From Teredinibacter franksiae (GTDB taxonomy: Bacteria; Pseudomonadota; Gammaproteobacteria; Pseudomonadales; Cellvibrionaceae): a stretch of 64,000 nucleotides of DNA. The DNA lies in the NCBI RefSeq assembly GCF_014218805.1, contig NZ_JACJUV010000001.1:1366001-1430000 (forward strand), given 5' to 3'. Below are positions 25,152 to 33,460 of the stretch, piece by piece. The notes beneath the pieces are model-generated. The model was not told where the DNA came from. It ran no database searches and worked only from the letters and a program-made list of their open reading frames with translations. How positions within the stretch are numbered: the first letter of the stretch is position 1; every line of letters begins with the position of its first letter. Made by a program: the position numbers and the translations under genes.

Positions 25152-28112
25152 CTATTCCTTCTCAAACGCTCCCAAATCAGGTGTATTACCTTTATAAGGC
25201 AAGCCAACATCAACACCGGCATCGATTAAGTCGCTGCCAGATTTCAATCGGAACAGACCGGTATCAGGCAGGGTTCCGTCGGGATTACGCGCTACGGTTG
25301 CTTTGCTTAAATCCAGGCTCACAAAGTCACCACTACTAACCGACACACTTGAATCCCAGGAGTTATTGCGCGAATCATCATTATTTATATCCACGCCTCC
25401 ACTGAGGGATATATTGTTGCGGAAGTAATGTTCACCGGAACTTACACTACCGCCAAAACCATAGTTAGTGCCATTTTGGTAAGAGACGTTGTTCATAACC
25501 GTTATGCCACCGGCATTATTGTTTTGATCAAATCCTTTCATCGGGTTGCCAAAGGCCACGGAATTGGTGATTTTGTTTTTAGCGATTACCCCATTGCCTC
25601 CCAGCTTGAAGCCGTTAGCATTACCATCGAAACCACCGTAGTTCCAGACATCGACACCGTTGCGGAAGGCCCAGCTTTTATCAACGGTAACCACTTGTGG
25701 GCTATCGTACATATCGAAGCCATCATCGGAGTTTTCCCAAGCGCGACAACCGTAAAAAGTGTTGCCAGCCCCTTGCGTTTGTTTCGGACCAAATCCATCG
25801 GCCATGCTGCCATTTTTCTTAGGGTCGTAATTACGGTAGGCATCGGAGTTAATCACCGTGGTGTAGGACCCACCTTTGTTGATTTCCAAACCTGTATTAC
25901 GGTTGTTATGGAAAGCACAGTTTTCAAAAGTATTGTGCGCGCCTTCTACATAAACGCCCTGATAGCCAGCACGTGTAATTTCGATACCTTTAAAGTACCA
26001 ATAGTCGCCGGTAAGGTGGAACCCGAAAGAGTTTTGTACCCACGCTTCTTCTGGGAATTGGAAGTCGATAACGGCACGGCCACAGTTTGCGGCAACCATT
26101 TTGATTTCCGATCCATTTTTACCGGATTTACTTAAGCTGATCGTATTTTTATTACCCGAACTATAAGTAACTTTATAAGTGCCCGGTTGCAACAAAATCA
26201 TTTCGCCAGCGCCAACATCATCCAACGCGTCGCTAAAACTCATGGCGTTATTAAAACTACTGCCGTTACCATTGCCCGTGGGGGTTACATAGTAAGTACG
26301 TGATGCCGTTAGATTACTGCTTTCGGTACCACAACCCGTCACATAAGGGTCGGATGAATCTGAAGAGCTGGAACTGGACGAGCTTGACGGCGCTGAGGAA
26401 CTAGACGAACTAGACGAACTAGACGAACTAGACGAACTAGACGAGTTGCTGCCACAATCACCAGCAGAAAGGTTAACCCCTTCAACACTTAAGTAATCAA
26501 TATTCGCCAAGCCACTGCTGGTAGTTGCCGTCAGCTCAAGACTGTTCGCGCCCTGAACCAGATCCACATAAACAACCACAGTATCCCAATTGCTCCAACC
26601 ACCGGTAGCAGTCAGATCAACCGTATAAATACCACCACTGCCATTGTTGATGCTCAAATCTCCAGGACGCGATGCGCCGCCACCATTGGCAAAACGGAAT
26701 TCAAGCTTGTACGTATCACTGTTAGCGGCATCGATACTCCAAACAATACTCGTACCGTTTGAGTTATCGGTATTGGCGTAACCAGAACCGGTATAACCGC
26801 GATTTGAACTTTCCGAAGAGTCGCCATCGACAGAACAGAAACCGGCCTCTTCTTCTTGAACCGTTAATACCGAGACTACACTGCTCGATGAACTGGATAC
26901 AGAAGAGCTTGAGCTGCTAACCGATGAACTCGAGCTAGACACAGAGGAGCTGCTACTCGAAACTGACGAACTACTGCTTGAAACAGAAGAACTACTACTC
27001 GATACGGAAGAGCTACTTGAACTAACAGAAGAGCTGGAAGATGATACGGAACTACTGGAAGAAGAAACGGGGCCATCACAAGACGCTACTGACACACTAG
27101 GGCCAGTAATTTCAATGTAATCTATATTACCCAAGCCGGAACTTTGATTCGCTTCCAAACGTAATGCTTTATAGCCACCAGCCAAATTCAGCACCACCGA
27201 TGTTGTATCCCAACTTGACCAAGAGCCGGTGCCGTTAAACGATTCGGTAGAAATATTAGAACCATTCAAACTGAGAACACCCGAACGATCGGTTGATGAG
27301 CCGTTGGCAAAACGCCACCGAATAGTGTACTCCCCTGCACCGCCATTCACTGCCCAGTCAATTCCATTACCATTAGAGTTGGACGTGTTCGCAAAGCCGC
27401 TGCCCGTGAAGCCTCCGTTATTGGTATCGACAGAACCGTCTACACCACAGTAACCGCTGGCATTTTCTTGAATGGTAACCGTTGCGTTCGCGCCTGTTGA
27501 CGACGAGCTAGAGCTAACTGAACTAGAAGAACTGCTTACACTAGAAGAGCTACTCGAAACCGAACTGCTGGAACTCGGTGTACTACTAGAACTTGAAGAA
27601 CTCACAGAACTTAATGAGCTACTCACACTTGACGAACTACTCGGCATAGACGAAGAACTGCTAGCACCCGAGTTTTCTGCATAGGTTTCAAACTCCGCCA
27701 CTGTGGGCATACCGCTTGAACTGGTAACTTCAAAATTTAATTTTTTAACGTTTATGCTGCTGAAATTAACAACACCGGCACCGCTGCCAGACATGACTTC
27801 ATCGCCATTATCGTGATTCACCAGTTTCCAACTGGTGATATTGCCTTCATACCCGGCGGCTTCACGAATAATCACCGAACTAACAGAGGTTGCAGAACCC
27901 CACTTGATAGAGACACTACCAGTAGAACCGCTTGGTGCCCAGTAACTACTGAGATTACCATCGCGAACGTTACCATAACTGGAGCCACTGGCTTTACTAG
28001 AACCGTCTGAACCGGCATTTAAACTCAGGTTATCCGCAGCCGCAGCTAAACCGACACTGAAAACAAATGAAAGCCCGACAGCACCCGTAAGTGCGCCTAG
28101 ATATTTTTTCAT
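25152..28112 (-). CDS. PL9 pectate lyase with F5/8C and two CBM35/6-like modules, polyserine linkers
   Basis: 986 aa. Start at ATG 28112 (GAGG about 9 nt upstream); the frame is open further upstream but only here does the signal peptide (ALTGAVGLSFVFSVGLAAAA) come first. Order: F5/8C-like module (~27-145), Ser linker, CBM35/CBM6-like module (~209-346; GFTGSGFANT, LGNIDYIEITG), Ser linker of ~10 SSSSSV units (~347-414), second CBM35/6-like module (~414-552), Ser linker, PL9 beta-helix (~589-986). PL9 hallmarks: DGFGPKQTQGAGNTFYGCRA, NSDDGFDMYD, NGFKLGG with the Lys expected as Bronsted base. It makes unsaturated oligogalacturonides outside the cell. It lies between the two near-identical repeats. 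Confidence 0.92.
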   Translation of the reverse strand: MKKYLGALTGAVGLSFVFSVGLAAAADNLSLNAGSDGSSKASGSSYGNVRDGNLSSYWAPSGSTGSVSIKWGSATSVSSVIIREAAGYEGNITSWKLVNHDNGDEVMSGSGAGVVNFSSINVKKLNFEVTSSSGMPTVAEFETYAENSGASSSSSMPSSSSSVSSSLSSVSSSSSSSTPSSSSSVSSSSSSVSSSSSSVSSSSSSTGANATVTIQENASGYCGVDGSVDTNNGGFTGSGFANTSNSNGNGIDWAVNGGAGEYTIRWRFANGSSTDRSGVLSLNGSNISTESFNGTGSWSSWDTTSVVLNLAGGYKALRLEANQSSGLGNIDYIEITGPSVSVASCDGPVSSSSSSVSSSSSSVSSSSSSVSSSSSSVSSSSSSVSSSSSSVSSSSSSVSSSSSSVSSSSSSVVSVLTVQEEEAGFCSVDGDSSESSNRGYTGSGYANTDNSNGTSIVWSIDAANSDTYKLEFRFANGGGASRPGDLSINNGSGGIYTVDLTATGGWSNWDTVVVYVDLVQGANSLELTATTSSGLANIDYLSVEGVNLSAGDCGSNSSSSSSSSSSSSSSSSSAPSSSSSSSSSDSSDPYVTGCGTESSNLTASRTYYVTPTGNGNGSSFNNAMSFSDALDDVGAGEMILLQPGTYKVTYSSGNKNTISLSKSGKNGSEIKMVAANCGRAVIDFQFPEEAWVQNSFGFHLTGDYWYFKGIEITRAGYQGVYVEGAHNTFENCAFHNNRNTGLEINKGGSYTTVINSDAYRNYDPKKNGSMADGFGPKQTQGAGNTFYGCRAWENSDDGFDMYDSPQVVTVDKSWAFRNGVDVWNYGGFDGNANGFKLGGNGVIAKNKITNSVAFGNPMKGFDQNNNAGGITVMNNVSYQNGTNYGFGGSVSSGEHYFRNNISLSGGVDINNDDSRNNSWDSSVSVSSGDFVSLDLSKATVARNPDGTLPDTGLFRLKSGSDLIDAGVDVGLPYKGNTPDLGAFEKE
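26394..26445 (-). repeat. Polyserine-coding microrepeat (GACGAACTA)n
   Basis: Tandem copies of a nine-base unit read on the plus strand as GAACTAGAC encode Ser-Ser-Ser in the last linker of the PL9 protein. This is the most homogeneous of the polyserine tracts and the most likely to change length by slippage. Confidence 0.6.
26879..27065 (-). repeat. 18-bp period repeat encoding SSSSSV linker units
   Basis: About ten consecutive units encode the hexapeptide SSSSSV between the two CBM35/6-like modules. The DNA units differ by many synonymous Ser-codon changes, so the protein repeat is kept while the DNA repeat has drifted. Confidence 0.75.
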
Positions 28113-28337
28113 TACAATAATCCTCATTATATTAGTTATTGATGGAAGCAAATTTACACAATTATTCTTAATTCTGGCGGAAGAGTCTAACGCAAACCAT
28201 TGAGGACATCTTTGCGCAAAAATACAAAAAGTCCATACCAACAACCACGCTAAGGTTGGATACGATTAAACAACGCAATTACACGGTTTTTAGATGGTAC
28301 TTAACTTCAAATACAAGAACAGAAAGCCAAATCGAAT

Positions 28338-28373
28338 AACTGAAATAACACTTCAAGAAATTTTATTTCAGTT
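28338..28373. repeat. AACTGAAATAA inverted repeat upstream of PL9 gene
   Basis: AACTGAAATAA (28338-28348) and TTATTTCAGTT (28363-28373) pair perfectly around 14 nt. The same core word forms the arms of the hairpin at 1259-1301. It lies about 230 bp upstream of the PL9 start codon. Confidence 0.6.
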
Positions 28374-28469
28374 GTTGAACCAGAACTAACACGCCCTATG
28401 TACAATTAAAAAGCCAAATATCAAGGAGTCGCTAGAAAAATCGAACCCAACCAGTACTAATTTCGAACT

Positions 28470-28500
28470 AAAAAAGGCTCCCGAGGGAGCCTTTTGTTTT
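28470..28500 (-). terminator. Terminator of second double-PL1 gene
   Basis: AAAAAGGCTCCC-GA-GGGAGCCTTTT, with A and T tracts on both sides, so it can work in both directions. The loop core is the same as at 20.8 kb and 33.4 kb. Confidence 0.85.
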
Positions 28501-28534
28501 TCATAGTTATCTCAAGTACTAACTCAAGCTCGAC

Positions 28535-31500
28535 TTACTGACAGCTTGAAGGAGCACCGGAAATAACAGAGTGATCACCATCGCTGTAGCTGGACAAGTA
28601 AGGCGTCGCTCCACCTTTACCAGCAGTCGCTAATACGTAATCACGCAGATCACTACCAACAGAGAAACGGTTGCCACTAATAGTGCTTCTAGATGCAGAG
28701 TTATAGGCGCCGTTTACGTCAGGTGTACTACCTTCTGAATAATTCAAAGACGCTGAGCTTCCCGCAATTTCACAATTAGAGTTGGACTCGTAAACGGAAG
28801 TTCCTGTGACCTTAATACCACCGTCGCTCACAACATCAGCAAGAATATTTTCTACCCAATCACCCAGGTCATCGCCTTTGCTGTTATCCACGTTGTTCAA
28901 GAACATGTTGTTCTCAACAACCGCAGCACCACCAACACGAACACTCATCAAGTCTTTACGGTAACCGTAAAAAACGTTGTTGATCAGGTGAGTGGTACCA
29001 CGACGCAGTAACGGTACACGACGCATTGCGTTGAACTTGCTATCGCCGAAGTACTGATCTTCAGTCACAAACAGGTTACCCAACATGGTGCTGGTAATCT
29101 GAGAATTGATAGTGCGGCTATCGCTAGAACCGTGCAAAGAAGCACGCTTCACATTGAGCAGTTTGTTGAAGGAGATCGTTACGTCGTAACCACCCACTTT
29201 AATATCAAACGCAGCATCACCAGTATTATCGAAAGTATTCTGGTGAATCCATACATCGTGAGATTCGCCGGTTACTCGAATCATGTCTGGATCAAGACCG
29301 TGATCTTCGGTGTGACCAACGCCACGGAAGTCAAGGTTAGTCAAAATCACGTTATCAGTCGTATAGGTAGCCTTACCACTGCTGTCTGAACCAAGCTTGA
29401 AGCCGTTAAATAAGAAGTAAGCGTTCGAGCCACGACCATCAATCGTCGTATTGGAATCGATCAAGTGGTTGCGTATTGGCAGATCACCATCGTTCAGGTC
29501 ACCGTTAAAGAAGTCTTCTAGACAGCTTTCAGAACCACCACAGGTACCGATAGGATCGCGACACTGGGCTGCACTCATGCCGAGAGCGCTCTGCACGGAA
29601 GAGTCGTCACAGTAGGTAGCATGCATAGAGATCGCCTTCTCATTACGGAAGTCGTCTTTATCGAACACAACCCAAGTGTGGTCTGTTGAAGAAATCGCAT
29701 CCAAAATTTGCTGCTCTGGGAAATCATCGGTAATGATGACCAGCTTGCTGCCGCCGTTGGAGTTGTAGCCACCGGTTGCGTTCTCACCGTAACCTACGGG
29801 AGTACCCAGAGATTCAGACAGACACTGGATGATTTGCTGATCGCTCTGCAAACCAGTTTCACGCCAGTTTACGTTTGGATCGTTAACCAATACTTCACAA
29901 TCATCACCGGAAATAGGTGGAGACGTAGGCTGTGCAGTCGGTTCGGCAGTAGGTGTTGATGTTGGCTCTACCGTTGGTTCAGCGGTTGGCACGATGCCAC
30001 CACAGGATGCAGCGGCTGCATTCGGGCCCGTTACTTCGATGTAGTCGATGTTACCCAAACCAGAATCTTGGTTAGCCACCAAGCTCAAGTTTTTGTATCC
30101 ACCAGCCAAATTCAAATTAACAGAAGTGGTATTCCAAGAACTCCAAGAACCGGTTCCAGTGAAATCTTCAGTTGAAACACTTGAACCATTTGAACTCAAT
30201 ACACCAGAACGGTTGTCGGAAGCACCGTTAGCAAAACGCCAGCGAATGGTATAAGTACCTGCATCACCAGTAATCGCCCAGTTAACGCTCTTGCCACTTG
30301 CATTATCAGTATTGGCAAAACCACTACCTGTATACCCAGAGTTATTGCTGTCAATACCACCGTCAACACCACAGAATCCGTTATCACCTTCTTGAATGGT
30401 GAATGTTCCTACTGGAGCCGAAGTTGGTTCAACTGTTGGCACTGCTGTTGGCACTGCAGTCGGCACCGGAGTTGGCTCTGCGGTTGGTACTGGTGTTGGC
30501 TCGGCGGTAGGCGTTACAGCACCACTACAATCACCTTGCGCAATACCGTAACCGGTCAACTCAAGCTTGTCGATATTCGCTAAACCGCTGCTGCCCGTAG
30601 CAACCAAGTTTACTTCGTTATAGCCGGCAGTTAACTGAAGCGTTACAACAGAGCTGTCAGTGTAATTACCCCAACCACCCGTGGCATTCAAGCTAACACT
30701 CTCAGTGTTGTTTCCATTGATATTGAAAACACCGTCACGCGCACTGGAACCGCCGTTTGCATAAGTAACAACAGCGCTGTAGTCACCATCGGCGTCTACA
30801 ACAACGCTGTACTTAACAGCAGTATCTGATGCGTTAGTGGTGTTGGCATAACCGCTACCGGTGTAGCCGCTGTGGTCGTTTTCAACGTTGCCATCAACAC
30901 TACAGAAACCAGAGTCATTTTCTTGCAGCGTTAAGCTCGCTTCAGGAGATGATGTTGGTACGGCAGTGGGTACCGCTGTGGGCACAGGCGTTGGTTGTGC
31001 GGTTGGTTGAGCAGTAGGCTCAGCTGTTGGTTGTGCATCACCATCGTATGAAAGACTGATGTAATACAAGTTCATTGAATTATCTTTCGAAATTGAATGA
31101 CTGCCTGCGGATAGTTCTACAGTAAGAACACCATCAGATACAGCACGGCTTGTACCATTAATTTTGATATCGCCATCTTCACCTTCATTAAACACTAATA
31201 CCAGTTCGGCATCTGCACCAGAAGTAAACGTGATAGATGTGCTCGATTCAATTTTTAGCGCTTCAGTTAAGGTTAAACCGGCGTAATTTACAGTACCTTT
31301 TGAAGATGAAAGGTTGCCAGAAATATCAAAAAAGTCGCTAGACGTTCCCGACGCTGTGATGTTTAACACTTCATCACCACCAGGCACACCAGGTTCTGAA
31401 GTAGGCTCAGAGGTTGGGTCAACTGAAGGCTCTGTAGTAGGCGTTGAAGTAGGCTCTGGAATGGTTACGTCACATGAACCATCTGATACGGCCATGTTGG

Positions 31501-32539
31501 TGTAAGCGCCCGCGGTATTAGCAACCATATTCGGTACACACGAAGCATCGTCCAACGTGTACGAGTATGGAATGCTGATAGAGGTCGTAGACTGTACGTT
31601 TGGACCTGCAGGGTGATTGTCATCACCTTCTTCAGTCCAAGTAACGTTGTCAAAGATATTACCGCTCACGTCCCAGTAACCCATATCGTTCACATAGAAT
31701 GTGCCGATGGGGTTCTTGGCATCTTCAAAGTAGTTGTTGTCTACTTTAGCTTTGCCGCCTTTACGTGAGTTAATACCCGACTTGTTAATTCCGTCGTAGT
31801 GGTTGTTGTAGATGTGGGCCGTAGCGCCACGCAACAAAGGAACACGGGAATCAATATTAATGTAGTGGTTATGATGATAAGTCACAGGACCGTTACCCAG
31901 GTCGCCACTGCTAGAACCTACCAAGCCGCCTCGGCCAGAGTTCATCAATACACTGTAAGACAGGGTTACATAGTTGGTATCGGCTTTCATATCGAACAAG
32001 CCGTCGTAACCTTCGTTCTCGCCACCAAAGGCTTCAAGCGTTACGTGGTCAACCCATACGTTAGACACGTTGGATTCCATACCGATAGCATCACCACCGT
32101 TAGAGGTAGTGCCGCCAGATTTTTTCACGTCGCGGATATGCAGGTTACGCAAAATAATGTTGGAGGAGTTGCGAATGTGTACACCGATCTCGTCGAACAG
32201 TGCGCCGCTACCAACACCGATAATGGTGATGTTTTGGATTTCTTTCAGCTCAATAACACCGTCAGCGGTATTGCAACTACCACTGAACTTGGAGGTGTTA
32301 CCCGGGGTAATAGTACCCTCTACCTCAATAATCAGCGGAGTATCGTCTGCCGCACGATTACAAATAGCTTGGTGAATATCCGAGCCGGTGTTTGCGGAAA
32401 CAACTTTACCGCCGTTCCCACCGGTGGTGCCACCGTTAAGTGATGCGAAACCATTTGCTGCTTCAGCCGATGCTGACGCAGAAAATACGCCGCCCAGCGC
32501 TAGTGCAAAGGCGCCCGCGAATAGGTTTAATTTTCTCAT
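28535..32539 (-). CDS. Double pectate lyase: PL1 - beta module - two CBM35/6-like - PL1, Pro/Thr linkers
   Basis: 1334 aa from ATG 32539 (GAAGGG 8-9 nt upstream). The signal peptide, PL1 domain A (~27-345) and first linker are nearly identical to the gene at 20.8-24.3 kb. Then one ~110-aa beta module (~388-498), two CBM35/6-like modules (~531-673 and ~711-850; SGYTGSGYANTTN, SGLANIDKLEL; SGYTGSGFANTDN, LGNIDYIEVTG), and PL1 domain B (~876-1334; IDGRGSNAYF, DPDMIRVTGESHDVWIHQN, RRVPLLRRG). Linkers are PTAEPTPVPTAVPT-like. PL1-B is more distant from the other C-terminal lyase domains than they are from each other (shorter Cys-loop, CRDPIGTCGG). A secreted homogalacturonan-cleaving enzyme. Confidence 0.9.
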   Translation of the reverse strand: MRKLNLFAGAFALALGGVFSASASAEAANGFASLNGGTTGGNGGKVVSANTGSDIHQAICNRAADDTPLIIEVEGTITPGNTSKFSGSCNTADGVIELKEIQNITIIGVGSGALFDEIGVHIRNSSNIILRNLHIRDVKKSGGTTSNGGDAIGMESNVSNVWVDHVTLEAFGGENEGYDGLFDMKADTNYVTLSYSVLMNSGRGGLVGSSSGDLGNGPVTYHHNHYINIDSRVPLLRGATAHIYNNHYDGINKSGINSRKGGKAKVDNNYFEDAKNPIGTFYVNDMGYWDVSGNIFDNVTWTEEGDDNHPAGPNVQSTTSISIPYSYTLDDASCVPNMVANTAGAYTNMAVSDGSCDVTIPEPTSTPTTEPSVDPTSEPTSEPGVPGGDEVLNITASGTSSDFFDISGNLSSSKGTVNYAGLTLTEALKIESSTSITFTSGADAELVLVFNEGEDGDIKINGTSRAVSDGVLTVELSAGSHSISKDNSMNLYYISLSYDGDAQPTAEPTAQPTAQPTPVPTAVPTAVPTSSPEASLTLQENDSGFCSVDGNVENDHSGYTGSGYANTTNASDTAVKYSVVVDADGDYSAVVTYANGGSSARDGVFNINGNNTESVSLNATGGWGNYTDSSVVTLQLTAGYNEVNLVATGSSGLANIDKLELTGYGIAQGDCSGAVTPTAEPTPVPTAEPTPVPTAVPTAVPTVEPTSAPVGTFTIQEGDNGFCGVDGGIDSNNSGYTGSGFANTDNASGKSVNWAITGDAGTYTIRWRFANGASDNRSGVLSSNGSSVSTEDFTGTGSWSSWNTTSVNLNLAGGYKNLSLVANQDSGLGNIDYIEVTGPNAAAASCGGIVPTAEPTVEPTSTPTAEPTAQPTSPPISGDDCEVLVNDPNVNWRETGLQSDQQIIQCLSESLGTPVGYGENATGGYNSNGGSKLVIITDDFPEQQILDAISSTDHTWVVFDKDDFRNEKAISMHATYCDDSSVQSALGMSAAQCRDPIGTCGGSESCLEDFFNGDLNDGDLPIRNHLIDSNTTIDGRGSNAYFLFNGFKLGSDSSGKATYTTDNVILTNLDFRGVGHTEDHGLDPDMIRVTGESHDVWIHQNTFDNTGDAAFDIKVGGYDVTISFNKLLNVKRASLHGSSDSRTINSQITSTMLGNLFVTEDQYFGDSKFNAMRRVPLLRRGTTHLINNVFYGYRKDLMSVRVGGAAVVENNMFLNNVDNSKGDDLGDWVENILADVVSDGGIKVTGTSVYESNSNCEIAGSSASLNYSEGSTPDVNGAYNSASRSTISGNRFSVGSDLRDYVLATAGKGGATPYLSSYSDGDHSVISGAPSSCQ

Positions 32540-32558
32540 GTAGTTACCCTTCAATAGT
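31290..32558 (-). repeat. Near-identical direct repeat, copy 2
   Basis: Counterpart of 23081-24350 at an offset of 8209, same orientation. Identity ends toward the 3' side inside the beta module (31250-31289 already shows several synonymous changes) and toward the 5' side shortly beyond the ribosome-binding site. Confidence 0.9.
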
Positions 32559-32743
32559 GCTTTTATTTTATTGCTCTTATTAGTCACATCTTGATGCCAG
32601 TTGCATCGACTAATGCGAAGGTGGCTTACCTGAGGCGCTGCCTCTTTTTAGCCGGGTGAAATACCTTTCAATGACGATCTGACACGCGATACATCAGCGG
32701 CAGAAAATTGACTCGTCGACCAATTATTATTCTGGTTGTCCTT

Positions 32744-32758
32744 ATTGGTATTACCAGT
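32744..32758 (-). promoter_or_regulatory. Operator candidate, proximal, double-PL1 gene 2
   Basis: ATTGGTATTACCAGT, TTGG-N5-CCAG, about 212 bp upstream of ATG 32539. It differs by one base from the perfect dyad in front of the MFS transporter (ATTGGTATTACCAAT). Confidence 0.55.
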
Positions 32759-32920
32759 CTATCCAATTTACCGTCATTGTAAAGCCAATTTAGGCATTTA
32801 TTGTTTAAATATAAAATATGAGGCCCCCATTAACAGCTGCATACATGTATGACACCTAAATCATTCTTCCTAGATAAAACAGCCTAAAGCTGAGAGTTTT
32901 TAACTAGTGGCTGTAAAAAT

Positions 32921-32958
32921 ATTCGGCAGACCAATTTCAGGAATAGGTCTGTCCAATT
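32921..32958 (-). promoter_or_regulatory. Operator candidates, distal pair, double-PL1 gene 2
   Basis: ATTCGGCAGACCAATTT (32921-32937; minus strand reads TTGGTCTGCCGA) and ATAGGTCTGTCCAATT (32943-32958). The pair lies about 382-420 bp upstream of the start, as in front of the first double-PL1 gene. Confidence 0.5.
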
Positions 32959-33195
32959 ATGGTTTTTGTGAGCAAAAATAGCGACTTACACGCCAAAATA
33001 CTGGCACGCACCAGAACAGGGAGGTGTGACGACAAAATTAACAGGGGTACAGGAAAATTCTAAGAGTATTAAGGAAGTATTAAGACGCAATGATTGGAGG
33101 TTTCTAGGGGATTTTTTGGGGGAATTTTCATATATGACTACTAAACTAGCCATGGTTAGTACTTTTACTTGATCCGCGGCATACGACCCGACCAC

Positions 33196-33404
33196 CACGG
33201 ATGGCAGAAGGTCAGAAAATGCAGGAGCAATTTTCTGCAGTACATCCTGACAACTCCGCTCACGCACATGACGTGCATGGATGCTCTAATGCAGCGGTTG
33301 CATGGATGCAAATGAGCTGTCCATGTGCTCCACGTCATAAGTACATCCTGTCAACGCCGTTCACGCACATCCATGTGCTCCACGGCATAAGTACATCCTG
33401 TACA
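33196..33404. repeat. Intergenic palindrome-rich repeat, copy 2
   Basis: It contains GCAGGAGCAATTTTCTG (33221-33237), three GTACATCCTG words (33240, 33341, 33391), CGCTCACGCACATG / CGTTCACGCACATCC and the palindrome GCACAT-CC-ATGTGC (33366-33379). It shares its words and its position, directly next to a lyase-gene terminator, with the copy at 20.6-20.8 kb. Confidence 0.65.
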
Positions 33405-33432
33405 AAAGAAAAGGGCTCCCGAGGGAGCCCTA
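33405..33432 (-). terminator. Terminator of third double-PL1 gene
   Basis: The minus strand reads GGGCTCCC-TC-GGGAGCCC followed by TTTTCTTTTG. Same stem as at 20.8 kb. Confidence 0.85.
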
Positions 33433-33460
33433 AGAACCTACTCGAAGGAACGAGAGAACA

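Larger units (their letters stand above)
28113..28534. other. Intergenic region upstream of PL9 gene
   Basis: 422 bp. It carries the PL9 promoter region, an AACTGAAAT inverted repeat (28338-28373), a weaker dyad CCAAC...GTTGG (about 28237-28258) with a TTGGTATGG half-site on the minus strand, and the terminator of the next gene. No ORF is seen. Confidence 0.5.
32540..33460. other. Long intergenic region between two double-PL1 genes
   Basis: 921 bp without a convincing gene. The first 420 bp carry operator candidates, 33.0-33.2 kb shows nothing clear, and 33.2-33.4 kb is a palindrome-rich repeat ending in a terminator. A 93-codon minus-strand frame (32986-33267) runs into the repeat and has no family resemblance, and an 88-codon plus-strand frame over the repeat itself is spurious. 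Confidence 0.55.

Noticed and set aside
27472..27684. Leu/Glu-rich frames opposite the polyserine linkers (also 35358-35600, 36057-36269)
   Set aside because: They are complements of Ser codons (AGY/TCN) and carry no independent signal.
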